In this document: positions 16,700-26,976 of the stretch, one piece after another
Layout of the letters: every line of letters starts with the position of its first letter
How positions within the stretch are numbered: the stretch's first letter is position 1
From: Actinomycetes bacterium
Lineage (GTDB): Bacteria > Actinomycetota > Actinomycetes > S36-B12 > UBA5976
Reading direction: 5' to 3'
Assembly: GCA_014190035.1 (NCBI GenBank)
Contig: BJFU01000004.1
Coordinates: 1 to 50,152 of the forward strand
Length of the DNA: 50,152 nucleotides
Notes under the pieces: generated by a model
What the model saw: the letters and a program-made list of their open reading frames with translations, nothing else
Told to the model about the DNA's origin: nothing
Database searches by the model: none
Translations under genes and position numbers: made by a program

Positions 16700-16721
16700 T
16701 ATAGAATATATATGTTCTATA
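16700..16721. promoter_or_regulatory. 22-bp near-perfect palindromic operator between rpsP and the XRE gene
   Basis: Seven-base arms TATAGAA (16700-16706) and TTCTATA (16715-16721) are perfect inverted repeats around an A+T core. Across all 22 bp only one symmetric position fails to match. It overlaps the likely -10 (TATACT, 16720-16725) of the XRE gene and lies about 90 bp upstream of the rpsP start, where TATTCTATAAG on the minus strand may also serve as a -10. An XRE dimer site is the natural reading. Confidence 0.65.
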
Positions 16722-16725
16722 TACT
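16720..16725 (+). promoter_or_regulatory. -10 element of the XRE gene, placed for a leaderless transcript
   Basis: TATACT ends 6 nt before the ATG at 16732, so transcription starting about 7 nt past the hexamer would begin at the start codon itself. No Shine-Dalgarno lies between them, in agreement with a leaderless mRNA, which is common in Actinobacteria. The -35 is not clear. Confidence 0.5.
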
Positions 16726-16731
16726 GGGAAA

Positions 16732-16947
16732 ATGGACTTAGATTTAGAGAATTTAAGACTTAGATTGCGTTTAACTCAGTCAGAATTAGCTGAAATCATG
16801 GAAATTTCGCAAAGAAGGGTCTCAGCCATAGAAAATGGCCCTGACATCCAATTGAGCACTTTAAGAAATTATGTGGAATCTCTTGGTGCAAATCTGGAAG
16901 TAAACGCGATCATGCGAGGCGAACGTATTGCAATTTTGTTGGATTAA
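16732..16947 (+). CDS. Small XRE-family helix-turn-helix regulator, antitoxin-like
   Basis: 71 residues. The HTH runs from about residue 10 to 40 (LTQSELAEIMEISQRRVSAIE), followed by TLRNYVESLGANLEVNAIM and a short beta end (ERIAILLD). This form, an HTH with a C-terminal strand pair, is typical of HipB/HigA-type antitoxins and related autoregulators. No toxin gene is adjacent: rpsP diverges on the left and ffh converges on the right with a 4-bp overlap of stop codons. The palindrome at 16700-16721 overlaps its promoter, so autorepression is likely, and control of the rpsP operon is possible. Function beyond DNA binding is unknown. Confidence 0.8.
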   Translation: MDLDLENLRLRLRLTQSELAEIMEISQRRVSAIENGPDIQLSTLRNYVESLGANLEVNAIMRGERIAILLD

Positions 16948-18413
16948 CTTAAATTAAATCCAGAACCCATTTCATTTTCTTCCGGTAATTTTATTCCTTG
17001 TTCCTGCAATGCTCTTTTAGCTGGATTACCGCTTCGTTTAGCACCCTTACCGGGTTTTTGTTTTTGTTTTTGTTTTACAAATGTTTGTCCACCCATTCCA
17101 GGAATGCCACCTCCTGCTTGAGCTCTTTTCATCATCTTTTGGGCTTCCGAGAATCTATTGATTAAAGAATTAATATCCTTAACTTCGCAACCTGCTCCTT
17201 GAGCAATCTTTATCTTTCTTGCCGCATCAATACCTTTAGGGTTTTGTCTTTCTTCTGGTTTCATTGACTGAATGATTGCTTCAATTCTTGTTACTTCGCG
17301 ATCATCAAAGTTTTCTATTTGTTTCTTAGCTTGTTGCATGCCAGGAAGCATGCCTAGCATTTTTGACATTGAACCCATCTTCTTAATGGATTGCAATTGC
17401 TCTAGAAAATCATCCAGGGTAAAAGATTCACCACTGGCAAGTTTTGCTTCAAATCTATCTTTTTGTCCTTGATCAAATACTCGTTCAGCTTGTTCAATCA
17501 GAGTTAAAACATCACCCATATCCAGCAGGCGATTAGCTAAGCGGTCTGGATAGAAAATATCGAAATCATCTAGTTTTTCACCATTGGAAGCAAACATCAC
17601 AGGTTTGCCAGTTATTTCTCTTAAAGAAAGAGCAGCTCCTCCTCGAGCATCACCATCTAATTTGGTTAAAACAATTCCATCAAAACCAACTTTGTCTAAA
17701 AAGTTTTGTGCGGTGACAACAGAGTCTTGACCAATCATGGAATCAATTACAAGCAATGTTTCTTGTGGATTAACTGCTTTTCTAATGCTTTGGGCTTGTT
17801 TAGTTAATTCATCATCAATAGCCAGGCGACCTGCAGTGTCTATGATGACCATGTCGTGCAGATTCTTTTCTGCTACTTTCATTGCTTCTTTTGCAACTTT
17901 TACAGGATCTCCCACACCGTTACCTGGTTCTGGGGCAAATACTTGAACACCTGCTTGGGAGGCAACAATTTTTAATTGATCAACGGCATTTGGTCTTTGT
18001 AAATCTGCTGCGACTAATAAAGGAGTGTGGCCATCTCTTGCTAAGTACTTTGCTAGTTTTCCAGCCAAAGTAGTTTTTCCAGCACCTTGCAGACCCAACA
18101 ACATAATTACTGTTGGGGGATTTTTTGCAAAAGTTAATCTTCTTGCATCTCCACCCAAGATATTTACTAATTCTTGATGGACAATTTTGATGACTTGCTG
18201 AGCAGGATTTAAGGATTGAGAAACTTCAATTCCCAAAGCTTTTTCACGTATTTTTTCACTGAAACTATTTGCCACAGAAAGGGCAACGTCAGCATCAAGT
18301 AAGGCTGTTCTGATCTCTTTGACGGTGTCATTTATGTCTGATTCAGACAAACGACCCTTAGTTTTAAGAGCTTTAAAGGTGTTATTTAAGCGATCAGAGA
18401 GCTGTTGGAACAT
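16944..18413 (-). CDS. ffh: Signal recognition particle protein Ffh (SRP54)
   Basis: GTPase that binds signal sequences on ribosomes and delivers them to FtsY. 489 residues from the ATG at 18413 (MFQQLSDRLNNTFK). Domains in order are the N helical bundle, the G domain and the M domain. G-domain motifs are GLQGAGKTT near residue 107, DTAGRL and TKLDGDARGG. The M domain includes the SMSKMLGMLPGM-rich segment that binds signal peptides and 4.5S RNA. It overlaps the glnD 3' end by 20 bp, linking protein export to nitrogen-control genes on one transcript. The 4.5S RNA gene is not in the window. Confidence 0.96.
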   Translation of the reverse strand: MFQQLSDRLNNTFKALKTKGRLSESDINDTVKEIRTALLDADVALSVANSFSEKIREKALGIEVSQSLNPAQQVIKIVHQELVNILGGDARRLTFAKNPPTVIMLLGLQGAGKTTLAGKLAKYLARDGHTPLLVAADLQRPNAVDQLKIVASQAGVQVFAPEPGNGVGDPVKVAKEAMKVAEKNLHDMVIIDTAGRLAIDDELTKQAQSIRKAVNPQETLLVIDSMIGQDSVVTAQNFLDKVGFDGIVLTKLDGDARGGAALSLREITGKPVMFASNGEKLDDFDIFYPDRLANRLLDMGDVLTLIEQAERVFDQGQKDRFEAKLASGESFTLDDFLEQLQSIKKMGSMSKMLGMLPGMQQAKKQIENFDDREVTRIEAIIQSMKPEERQNPKGIDAARKIKIAQGAGCEVKDINSLINRFSEAQKMMKRAQAGGGIPGMGGQTFVKQKQKQKPGKGAKRSGNPAKRALQEQGIKLPEENEMGSGFNLS

Positions 18414-20696
18414 GATTGCAAGCGTAGTCAAGAGCTTTAACTAATTGGGCAGAGCGCTCTTTACTCAAGATTTCACCACTTGGCTCTTTAACATAAAACA
18501 CATCAACCACTTCTGAACCCAGTGTTTCCACTATGGCTGCGTGAATATCAACACCATTTTCAGTTATGACATGAGCAATTTTTGATAAGAATCCTGGTTC
18601 ATCGTGAGCTCGTACCTCAATTACAGTTGCTGTTTCACTTACTCCATTAATCTCTAAAACTTTGGATGAAGTTCTATTGTGCGGTTTAGGTAAGTACTGG
18701 GCTCTTAAAACGAGTTTTTCAAAAACATCAAGTGAACCATTTAGGGCTAATCGCAATGATTCTTGCAATTGCATTAGATCTGGCGCATCACCAAATTCAG
18801 GACTAACTCTCCACGTTGTAACTGCTCGTTTGTTGATTGTTTCAGTTTTTGCACTTCGAACCAATAATCTATGCAGGGAAAGCACACCAGCAATTAGTCC
18901 TAATAAACCAGTTGAATCATCTGCCACCACGGTAATTGCCAAACCTTGATCAATTGGTGTTGCTTCAACAACAACGTCTTCCTTTCTATTTGCAAGAGCT
19001 TGCTTGTCTTTACTTAGATGAGGATCAATTTCTTTACGTTCTCCCCTGATTTCATTTTTAACTCGGGCAACTAGTTCTCCAATCAAGCTTTGACGCCAAT
19101 CACTACTAGCAATTGGCCCAGTGGCAATTGCATCAGCAATTGTTAATGCGTGTAGTAGTTCAAGGAAATCTTCTGTTTCAACTTTTTCTACAACTGATTT
19201 AATGGTTAAAGGATCATCTAAATCTCTTTTTGTGGCGGTTTCTGGCAATAACAAGTGATGCTGAACTAATCGTTCTAGTGTTTTTGAATCCTCTGCATTA
19301 AATCCCATATGAGGCGCGAGTGATCTTATAATTTCTGCTCCTTCATCTGAGTGGTCTTTTAAACCACCTTTACCAATGTCATGAAAAAGAGAACCAACGA
19401 GTAATAAATCGGGTCTGGAAACGTCACGTGTGAAATTATTTGCACTTATTGCTGTTTCTAATAAATGCCTATCAACTGTGAATGAATGAACTTGGCTAGA
19501 TTGCGGACATCCTCTAACTCGATCCCAGATTGGTAACCATTTACTAATCATTCCAGCAAAATCTATGGACTCCCAAATCGGAATTAATTGTCTGCCAGAT
19601 CCAAGTAAAGAGACAAAAGAATCTTTAGCATCAGTTGGCCAAGGAATTGTTAGTTCCGGCAAATCATTTGCCAAACGCTCCAAAGTATGTGGTGAAATTA
19701 AATAACCTGATTGAGCACTTGCTGCTGCTAAACGAAGACCCAGGCTTGGATCTTTTTCAGGTTTGGCATCGCGGGCTAAAACTACGTAATCATTTTGTAC
19801 CACAACACCATCAGCTAATGGACTTCTATTTTCACCTTTTAGTTTGGTTAACAAGCCTGTCTTTTTAGTGCTGCTATTTACACGATGCCAGGTGACGTCG
19901 CTGTGATGAGCAATTATTCTTGCCAAAGAAGAAACTTCTCTAATTAGTTGATCAGCATCATTTAGTCCCAACTTTTCAGCAACTATCGGTTGCTCTTGGC
20001 GGATTAATTTTTCTGAAGGCTTTTCTAAAACAGTGTGCAATGCATCTCTAACATCCAATAATTTTTCATTCACTTCATCCAAAATTGCTTTTGGAATATC
20101 TGTTTTCCAAGAAGCAGCTAATGCTCTTAAAACAGCAACATCTCTTAAACCACCATAAGATTCTTTTAAATCTGGTTCAATCAATTGAGCAAGTTCCCCA
20201 AATTTTTCTTTTCGATCCATAACCATTTTGTAAAGTTCAGGTAGTCGTTTATCAGCAAAAGCTCTCCATTCTTGTAAGACTGCAGAACTAATCTCTTTTT
20301 CCAAATCCGCATTTCCTGCAATAGTCCGGGCATCCAGCCAACCCAAGACAACTGCAATATCCTCAGCAGCCATATTTCTTACTTGAGCTGGAGTTCTTAC
20401 TGAATGATCAAGTTTTAAACCTAAATCCCAAATTGGATACCAGATTTTTTCAGCTATTTCATCAATTTTGAAACCATCTTCATGAATTAAAACAAGATCT
20501 AAATCTGAACCAAGTGTCATAGCTTGTCGACCACTGCCGCCTACTCCTATTAAGGCAACTTTCTTTAAATCTTTTTCACTTACCGCTTTGTTGAATGTTT
20601 CACTTAAAAACTCATCTGTTAAGTCCGACAAATGACGACGACGCGCTGCTCCAATTGGGGCAGCGCGCAGTTCGATTCTTTCTTTTAAGTAATCCA

Positions 20697-20697
<1 letters not shown>
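18394..20697 (-). CDS. glnD: PII-modifying nucleotidyltransferase GlnD
   Basis: 767 residues. The nucleotidyltransferase site is VGGSGRQAMTLGSDLDLVL (about 53-71). The PII-uridylyltransferase helical region follows, then an HD domain with LFHDIGKGG and DHSDEGAEI near residue 440, then two ACT domains at the C-terminus. The enzyme modifies and demodifies PII on Tyr51 in response to glutamine. Studied actinobacterial members adenylylate rather than uridylylate, so the nucleotide used here is uncertain. GTG 20697 overlaps the glnK stop (TAGTG), giving tight coupling. The N-terminus is shorter than in proteobacterial GlnD, as usual in Actinobacteria. Confidence 0.94.
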
Positions 20698-22348
<1,651 letters not shown>

Positions 22349-22463
22349 AAATAAAATTCACATCCTTTAAATATTGGGATTTAATTTCTAAACCATCACG
22401 CGCCATTGCGACCAGGTATGAAAGAAATATTGCCCTAGATAAGTTTCTTAAGGGGGTAATTAG

Positions 22464-22491
22464 TGTTACGAGATTGTTAAATTTTGTAACA
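22464..22491. promoter_or_regulatory. Inverted repeat upstream of amtB
   Basis: TGTTAC (22464-22469) and GTAACA (22486-22491) are perfect inverted repeats 16 bp apart, with a further GTTAA between them. The pattern is loosely like GlnR a-sites (gTnAC), but spacing differs from the known consensus. It overlaps the last codons of mgsA, so coding constraint may explain part of it. Tentative nitrogen-control site for amtB. Confidence 0.3.
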
Positions 22492-22888
22492 CGCGCTTTG
22501 GGCTCTGCTGAGGGTTTAGCAGCCCTGAGGTGATAAATAGATCAGCTGTGGCCCTGTTGCAGGCTGTTGGAATATTTTTCAAAACAGCCATGCGCAATAA
22601 GGCTTTAACATCTGGATCGTGTGGTTGTGGCTCTAAAGGGTCCCAAAAGAAAATCAAGACATCTACTTTGCCTTCCACCATTTGTGAACCGATTTGTAAA
22701 TCTCCCCCATGGGGTCCGCTTTCAACTACTTCGATTGGTAGACCTGACTCTAATTTGATTAATTTGCCTGTTGTGCCAGTTGCCACAAGCTCAAATTCAC
22801 TTAAGACACTTTGATTTGCTAAAACCCAAGCTAGAATATCGCTTTTTTTCTTATCGTGAGCAATTAAGGCAATTCTTTTTGTTTTCAT
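22466..22888 (-). CDS. mgsA: Methylglyoxal synthase
   Basis: Converts dihydroxyacetone phosphate to methylglyoxal and phosphate, a glycolytic overflow reaction. 140 residues. Motifs in order are ALIAHDKKKSD, ATGTTGKLI, SGPHGGDLQIGSQM, LIFFWDPLEPQPHDPDVKAL and NIPTACNRATADLFITS. The catalytic Asp region GGD and the PHDPDV histidine are intact. GPHGG replaces the more usual GPLGG. The gene is separated from amtB by 117 bp and from the upstream hydrolase by 51 bp, so its transcription unit is unclear. Confidence 0.93.
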   Translation of the reverse strand: MKTKRIALIAHDKKKSDILAWVLANQSVLSEFELVATGTTGKLIKLESGLPIEVVESGPHGGDLQIGSQMVEGKVDVLIFFWDPLEPQPHDPDVKALLRMAVLKNIPTACNRATADLFITSGLLNPQQSPKRVLQNLTIS

Positions 22889-22939
22889 GACTAAAGACTA
22901 CGTAATCATTGTGACTAGTGTGTTAAAACGAGGTTATCT

Positions 22940-23920
22940 CTACATTAATATTTCTTGTTTTACCGGGCTTCTCCAAGCAAACGAAATATTAAAAACATCT
23001 TCTGTGTCTAAAGAAGTATTTCTAATTGCTTTATAACCGTCTTCAAAAAGATTAAGTAGCACAATTTCAAGATAAATTTTAAGTCTGATGGCATATCCAG
23101 ATGAGATTGAACCTAAGCGAAGAGCATCTTTAATTAATAAATAAATCAAAGCGGGCAGCAAATCTATGCTTCGACGAGCAAACCACTTGAAGCCATTAGT
23201 GAGAAGCCAAATTGTCTTTGCTTTTGTCTCCTGATTTGAGTGTGTTGGCAATTTTTCTTTTGATCTTCTAGGAAGAGAAAGCTCGCGTCTAACTAAATCA
23301 GCCAATATTTGATGTCCTCTTGGGCCAGGGTGCATGCGATCGATGTGCCAATTCTTTCTGTCATAAATTTCTTCTCTATCAATGGTTTCAATCAAGACTG
23401 CGTTTGTTTTTGAGGTAGCCCATCTCAGAGCAACATTTACTTGTAATGCTCTATCTAAAAGAACACACTTGATTGCTTTGGGAGCAGGTGCAATTCTGGA
23501 TGGGTCGTGAATCGCCAAGAGCACAACAACTGTTCCATTTGCTTCTAGTTCACTAATAACTTTATAAAGACTATGAGCAACTTTCACTGGATCAAAATTG
23601 TTTCTCAGTGCATCATTACCGCCCACGCAAATCAAAGCCAGATCTGCACGAACAGCTAATGCGCTAGGAAGTTGTTCATTTAATACATCTGATGCACGTG
23701 CCCCGTTCTTGCTCAGATTTAAATATTTTGTTGCTTGCAAATCATGAGCCAGACGACCTGTCCATCCATATCCAACTTGAGATTCCTTACCACCCAGATC
23801 ACCAATTCCATAAACTGAACTATCTCCCAGTGCCACGACTCTTAAATTTTGCTTAAGACGTAACTTCAACACCCTTTGACCAACTGAATTTAGATCAAGT
23901 ACGCCGTTTAATGCGTTCAT
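22940..23920 (-). CDS. SGNH/GDSL-family esterase or acyl hydrolase
   Basis: 326 residues. SGNH blocks are clear: VALGDSSVYGIGD (block I, catalytic Ser), ARASDV region (block II), VGGNDALRN (block III) and DRMHPGPRGHQ (block V, Asp-x-x-His). A C-terminal extension of about 110 residues (from about 215) carries hydrophobic stretches and may bind membrane. No signal peptide is visible. It overlaps the first glycosyltransferase gene by 4 bp (ATGA), so it belongs to the same cell-envelope operon. The family removes acyl or acetyl groups from lipids or glycans; the actual substrate is unknown. Confidence 0.85.
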   Translation of the reverse strand: MNALNGVLDLNSVGQRVLKLRLKQNLRVVALGDSSVYGIGDLGGKESQVGYGWTGRLAHDLQATKYLNLSKNGARASDVLNEQLPSALAVRADLALICVGGNDALRNNFDPVKVAHSLYKVISELEANGTVVVLLAIHDPSRIAPAPKAIKCVLLDRALQVNVALRWATSKTNAVLIETIDREEIYDRKNWHIDRMHPGPRGHQILADLVRRELSLPRRSKEKLPTHSNQETKAKTIWLLTNGFKWFARRSIDLLPALIYLLIKDALRLGSISSGYAIRLKIYLEIVLLNLFEDGYKAIRNTSLDTEDVFNISFAWRSPVKQEILM

Positions 23921-25038
23921 GCGACTAACTCCTTTTCTAGTTGGGTTACTTGGTAGAGCGCAATCAATTCACTTGCTGTTTTGTGCCATGAGTAATTTCT
24001 TGAGTTTTCTAGTGCTCTTTTTCTATTTTCTGGATTTGTTGAAATTACGCATACAGATTCAACCCAATTATCAATTTGGTCATCGACGTACGCCCCACCA
24101 CCATTAACTAAAATTTCTTTCAAAGCACTTTTATCTGAAGCGATCACAGGGGTTCCACAAGCTAACGCTTCTAACGCTGCCAAACAGAAAGTTTCATTTG
24201 GTCCTGGGGCTAACACAACATCTGCTGAGGCTAAATATTTTGCGACCTCTGATCTGTTTTTGATGAACCCAATAAACTCAATTGGTAAGTTTTTATATTT
24301 TTTCATTAATTTCTTTTTTAAAGGTCCAGCGCCCATCACAAACAGACGAGGGTTTAAACCTTGCTCAACTAATTCAGCTAGAACCTTGAAAGCAACTTCT
24401 GGATTCTTTTCTTTAGATACTCTGCTACAGAGAACTAATTTGGGGAAACTGGTATGTGTTCTCAATTCTAAATCTACTCTGTTTTCATTAAAAATTTCTG
24501 AATCTACTCCCAGGGGGACTATAACTAGATTATTAGCTTGTACTTTCTTAAATTCCTGACCTGCAAATTTTGTTGTAGCAATTACGTAATCAAATTTTCT
24601 AAAGGTGTTTCTATTGTGTCTTGCAACGAGTGCAGACAAATTTGGAATAAATGGAAAAAATGCTTTTAAAACATTTGTGAGTATTTCGTGTGCAAAAAGG
24701 ACTGTTTTTATACCTCTTTGTTTAGCCCAAGGTGCTATCCCGATTAATGTCAATCGATCGTTAATTTCTATTACATCGGGTGAGAAGTCCGACAGAATCT
24801 TCTTAATTTTACTAGTCTTAATTATCATTCGGTATCCACCACTAAATGGAATTTTCCAACTTGGAATAGTTATTACATCTGCATAACTAGTTGAAGTGTG
24901 AGTGAAATATATTCCTGGAATAATTTGTAAACAGTTAATATCACGAGAACTATATTGTTTAGCCAGTTCGATCATGCTGGTCTTTAGTCCACCTGATTTA
25001 GGCCCAAAAAAATTGGCAATTTGAACTATTTTTGTCAT
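23917..25038 (-). CDS. GT4-family glycosyltransferase
   Basis: 373 residues with the GT-B fold: N-terminal acceptor half (MTKIVQIANFFGPKSGGLKTSM) and C-terminal nucleotide-sugar half. The donor-site motif is GPNETFCLAALEALACGTPVIAS (about residues 285-307), the E-x7-E pattern of GT4 enzymes; VSKEKNPEVAFKVL marks the domain hinge. It is coupled to the SGNH hydrolase downstream (4-bp overlap) and abuts the second GT4 upstream. The pair most resembles actinobacterial GDP-mannose- or UDP-sugar-dependent enzymes that build glycolipids. Donor and acceptor are not determined. Confidence 0.88.
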   Translation of the reverse strand: MTKIVQIANFFGPKSGGLKTSMIELAKQYSSRDINCLQIIPGIYFTHTSTSYADVITIPSWKIPFSGGYRMIIKTSKIKKILSDFSPDVIEINDRLTLIGIAPWAKQRGIKTVLFAHEILTNVLKAFFPFIPNLSALVARHNRNTFRKFDYVIATTKFAGQEFKKVQANNLVIVPLGVDSEIFNENRVDLELRTHTSFPKLVLCSRVSKEKNPEVAFKVLAELVEQGLNPRLFVMGAGPLKKKLMKKYKNLPIEFIGFIKNRSEVAKYLASADVVLAPGPNETFCLAALEALACGTPVIASDKSALKEILVNGGGAYVDDQIDNWVESVCVISTNPENRKRALENSRNYSWHKTASELIALYQVTQLEKELVA

Positions 25039-26159
25039 CAGGCCACACTTGCCAATTTTTTACCCAATGCGTTTCCGTAATGGGTCAGGAGCTGTTGGCA
25101 GACATTGTCCCAGGTATTTTCTTCAACTGAAGATCTAGCACTCAGTGAAATTCTTTGCAGTAAATTCGGATCACTTAGCAAGTTTTTGAAAATATATTTA
25201 AAAGATTCATCACTGACGTTGTTGTAAATAAAACCTGTTTCATTAGGAATTATTAGTTCGTGAGTTGCTCCTTGCTCCGGGGCAACCACACATAATCCAG
25301 CAGCCAATCCTTCTTGAGCCACTTGGCAGAAAGTTTCGTTTCTTCCTGGAGCCATTAATACATCAAGTGAAGCGTAGGCCTGATTTAACTGATCTCCAGT
25401 TAATCTCCCAGTGAATATTGCATTAGGCATATCTTCTTCTAATTTGCATCTACTTGGTCCATCCCCAATTACTATTACTTGAATTCGAGGTGAATCAGGA
25501 ATGTATTTGAGATCTTCAATGTTTTTCTCAGGAGCTAATCTTCCAACATAACCAACGAAAATGTCAGCACGTTCATTCCATTTAAGTCTTAGACTCAAGT
25601 CTCTATTTTTTGGATTAAAGGCATTGGTGTCAACACCTCGGCCCCAGATGTTTAAGTTTTTAACGTTTAGTTCTTCAAGCTTTGTCATTGCCCAGTTTGA
25701 TGGAACCAAATTCAAAGTTGCCAAATTATGAATGTGGCTTAACCATAAGTCAGAGAATTTTGAGACTGTAGAATATCCATAGTATTTAGCAAATCCTGTA
25801 ACATCTGTTTGATAAACAGCAACAGTTGGTATTTCTAATACTTTGGCTGCACGAAGCGCAATTTCACCTAGAACAAAGGGTGATGCAATATGTAAAAGCT
25901 CAAACCCTTTTTTCTCAAATATTTTTTCTAATTGTCGTTTTGTAGTAATAGCCAGGTCGTAATCATGAATGGAGGGAACCGTGATGCTGTTAATTCTGAT
26001 GACCTCGACATCAAGGGGTTCTTCAGTTTGATTTTGACCAGCGGCAATTACTATTACTTCATGACCTTGTGACTTTAAGTATTTGGCGGTGCGCAAAACA
26101 GAGTTTGATACACCATTGATTCTGGGCCAAAATGACTCGGTCACTATTCCAATTATCAC
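25038..26159 (-). CDS. GT4-family glycosyltransferase (mannosyltransferase-like)
   Basis: 373 residues, the same length as its neighbour but clearly divergent. It starts MIIGIVTESFWPRINGVSNSVLRTAKYL, typical of MgtA/PimB-like enzymes. The donor-site motif GRNETFCQVAQEGLAAGLCVVAPEQG lies near residues 276-301, and VGYVGRLAPEKNIEDL marks the start of the C-terminal half. It is the first gene of the GT4-GT4-SGNH operon. The 131 bp upstream separate it from a divergent phosphatase gene and contain no clear operator. A glycolipid mannosyltransferase role is inferred. Confidence 0.88.
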   Translation of the reverse strand: MIIGIVTESFWPRINGVSNSVLRTAKYLKSQGHEVIVIAAGQNQTEEPLDVEVIRINSITVPSIHDYDLAITTKRQLEKIFEKKGFELLHIASPFVLGEIALRAAKVLEIPTVAVYQTDVTGFAKYYGYSTVSKFSDLWLSHIHNLATLNLVPSNWAMTKLEELNVKNLNIWGRGVDTNAFNPKNRDLSLRLKWNERADIFVGYVGRLAPEKNIEDLKYIPDSPRIQVIVIGDGPSRCKLEEDMPNAIFTGRLTGDQLNQAYASLDVLMAPGRNETFCQVAQEGLAAGLCVVAPEQGATHELIIPNETGFIYNNVSDESFKYIFKNLLSDPNLLQRISLSARSSVEENTWDNVCQQLLTHYGNALGKKLASVA

Positions 26160-26290
26160 ACCATAATTGACTCAATTTTAGGTCAAATCTTGTCGATATT
26201 TAGGTTAAGTGTTTGTTAACGAATATTGAATATCAAGATTTGGACAGTTTCGCCGTTTCCTGCAATGGAAATATTTGAAAAGATTACGCC

Positions 26291-26974
26291 ATGAGCGTAG
26301 CTTTCTTCGATTTAGATAACACCCTGGTTAAGGGTTCCTCTATGTTTTATTTCGCTAAACATTTGGTCAAACAAGGATTCTTTACTAAGCGAGAATTAGT
26401 CAAATTTGCTACTGCCCAGGCAAGATTTATTAGAACTAGAACTGAAAATAAACGAATCCAAGAAATTATCACCGAAAAAGCCTTGAGGCTGGTGGCTGGT
26501 AGAGAACGAACCGAATTAATTCAGTTGTGTGAATCATCTTTAGCTGATTCTTTAGGTGAAGCTTTGTATCCAGAGGTTTTAGCCTCGTTGAAATGGCACC
26601 AAGACCGTGGTCAACAAACTTGGATTGTTACCGCAAGTCCCATTGAAATAGCCAGCGGAATTGCGACTCGATTGAATATGACAGGGGCGTTGGGAACTAT
26701 TGCCGAAATCGAAAACGGAAGATATACCGGAAAACTGCGCAGTGGAGTATTGCATGGAAAAAATAAGTCCAAAGCTGTTATAAAGCTTTCTGACTCAATG
26801 GGGATCGATCTTGATCATGCTTATGCATATAGTGATTCTTTAAATGATCTTCCACTTTTGAGTGCTGTTGGAACACCTATCGTGGTTAATCCGAATAAAG
26901 AGTTGTTAAGAATTGCCCGAAAAAATGACTGGCAAGAGATCATCACTGATCCGAAATTTTCGAAATCGGCTTAA
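26291..26974 (+). CDS. HAD-IB family phosphatase
   Basis: 227 residues. HAD motifs are FFDLDNTLVKG (I, residues 5-15), WIVTASP (II), KNKSKAVIKL (III lysine) and AYSDSLNDLPLL (IV). The subfamily (SerB-like, IB) includes phosphoserine and lipid-phosphate phosphatases; members of this branch occur next to acyltransferases and glycosyltransferases in Actinobacteria. It is divergent from the GT4 operon and followed after 2 bp by the TSUP permease. The substrate is unknown. Confidence 0.87.
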   Translation: MSVAFFDLDNTLVKGSSMFYFAKHLVKQGFFTKRELVKFATAQARFIRTRTENKRIQEIITEKALRLVAGRERTELIQLCESSLADSLGEALYPEVLASLKWHQDRGQQTWIVTASPIEIASGIATRLNMTGALGTIAEIENGRYTGKLRSGVLHGKNKSKAVIKLSDSMGIDLDHAYAYSDSLNDLPLLSAVGTPIVVNPNKELLRIARKNDWQEIITDPKFSKSA

Positions 26975-26976
26975 TC

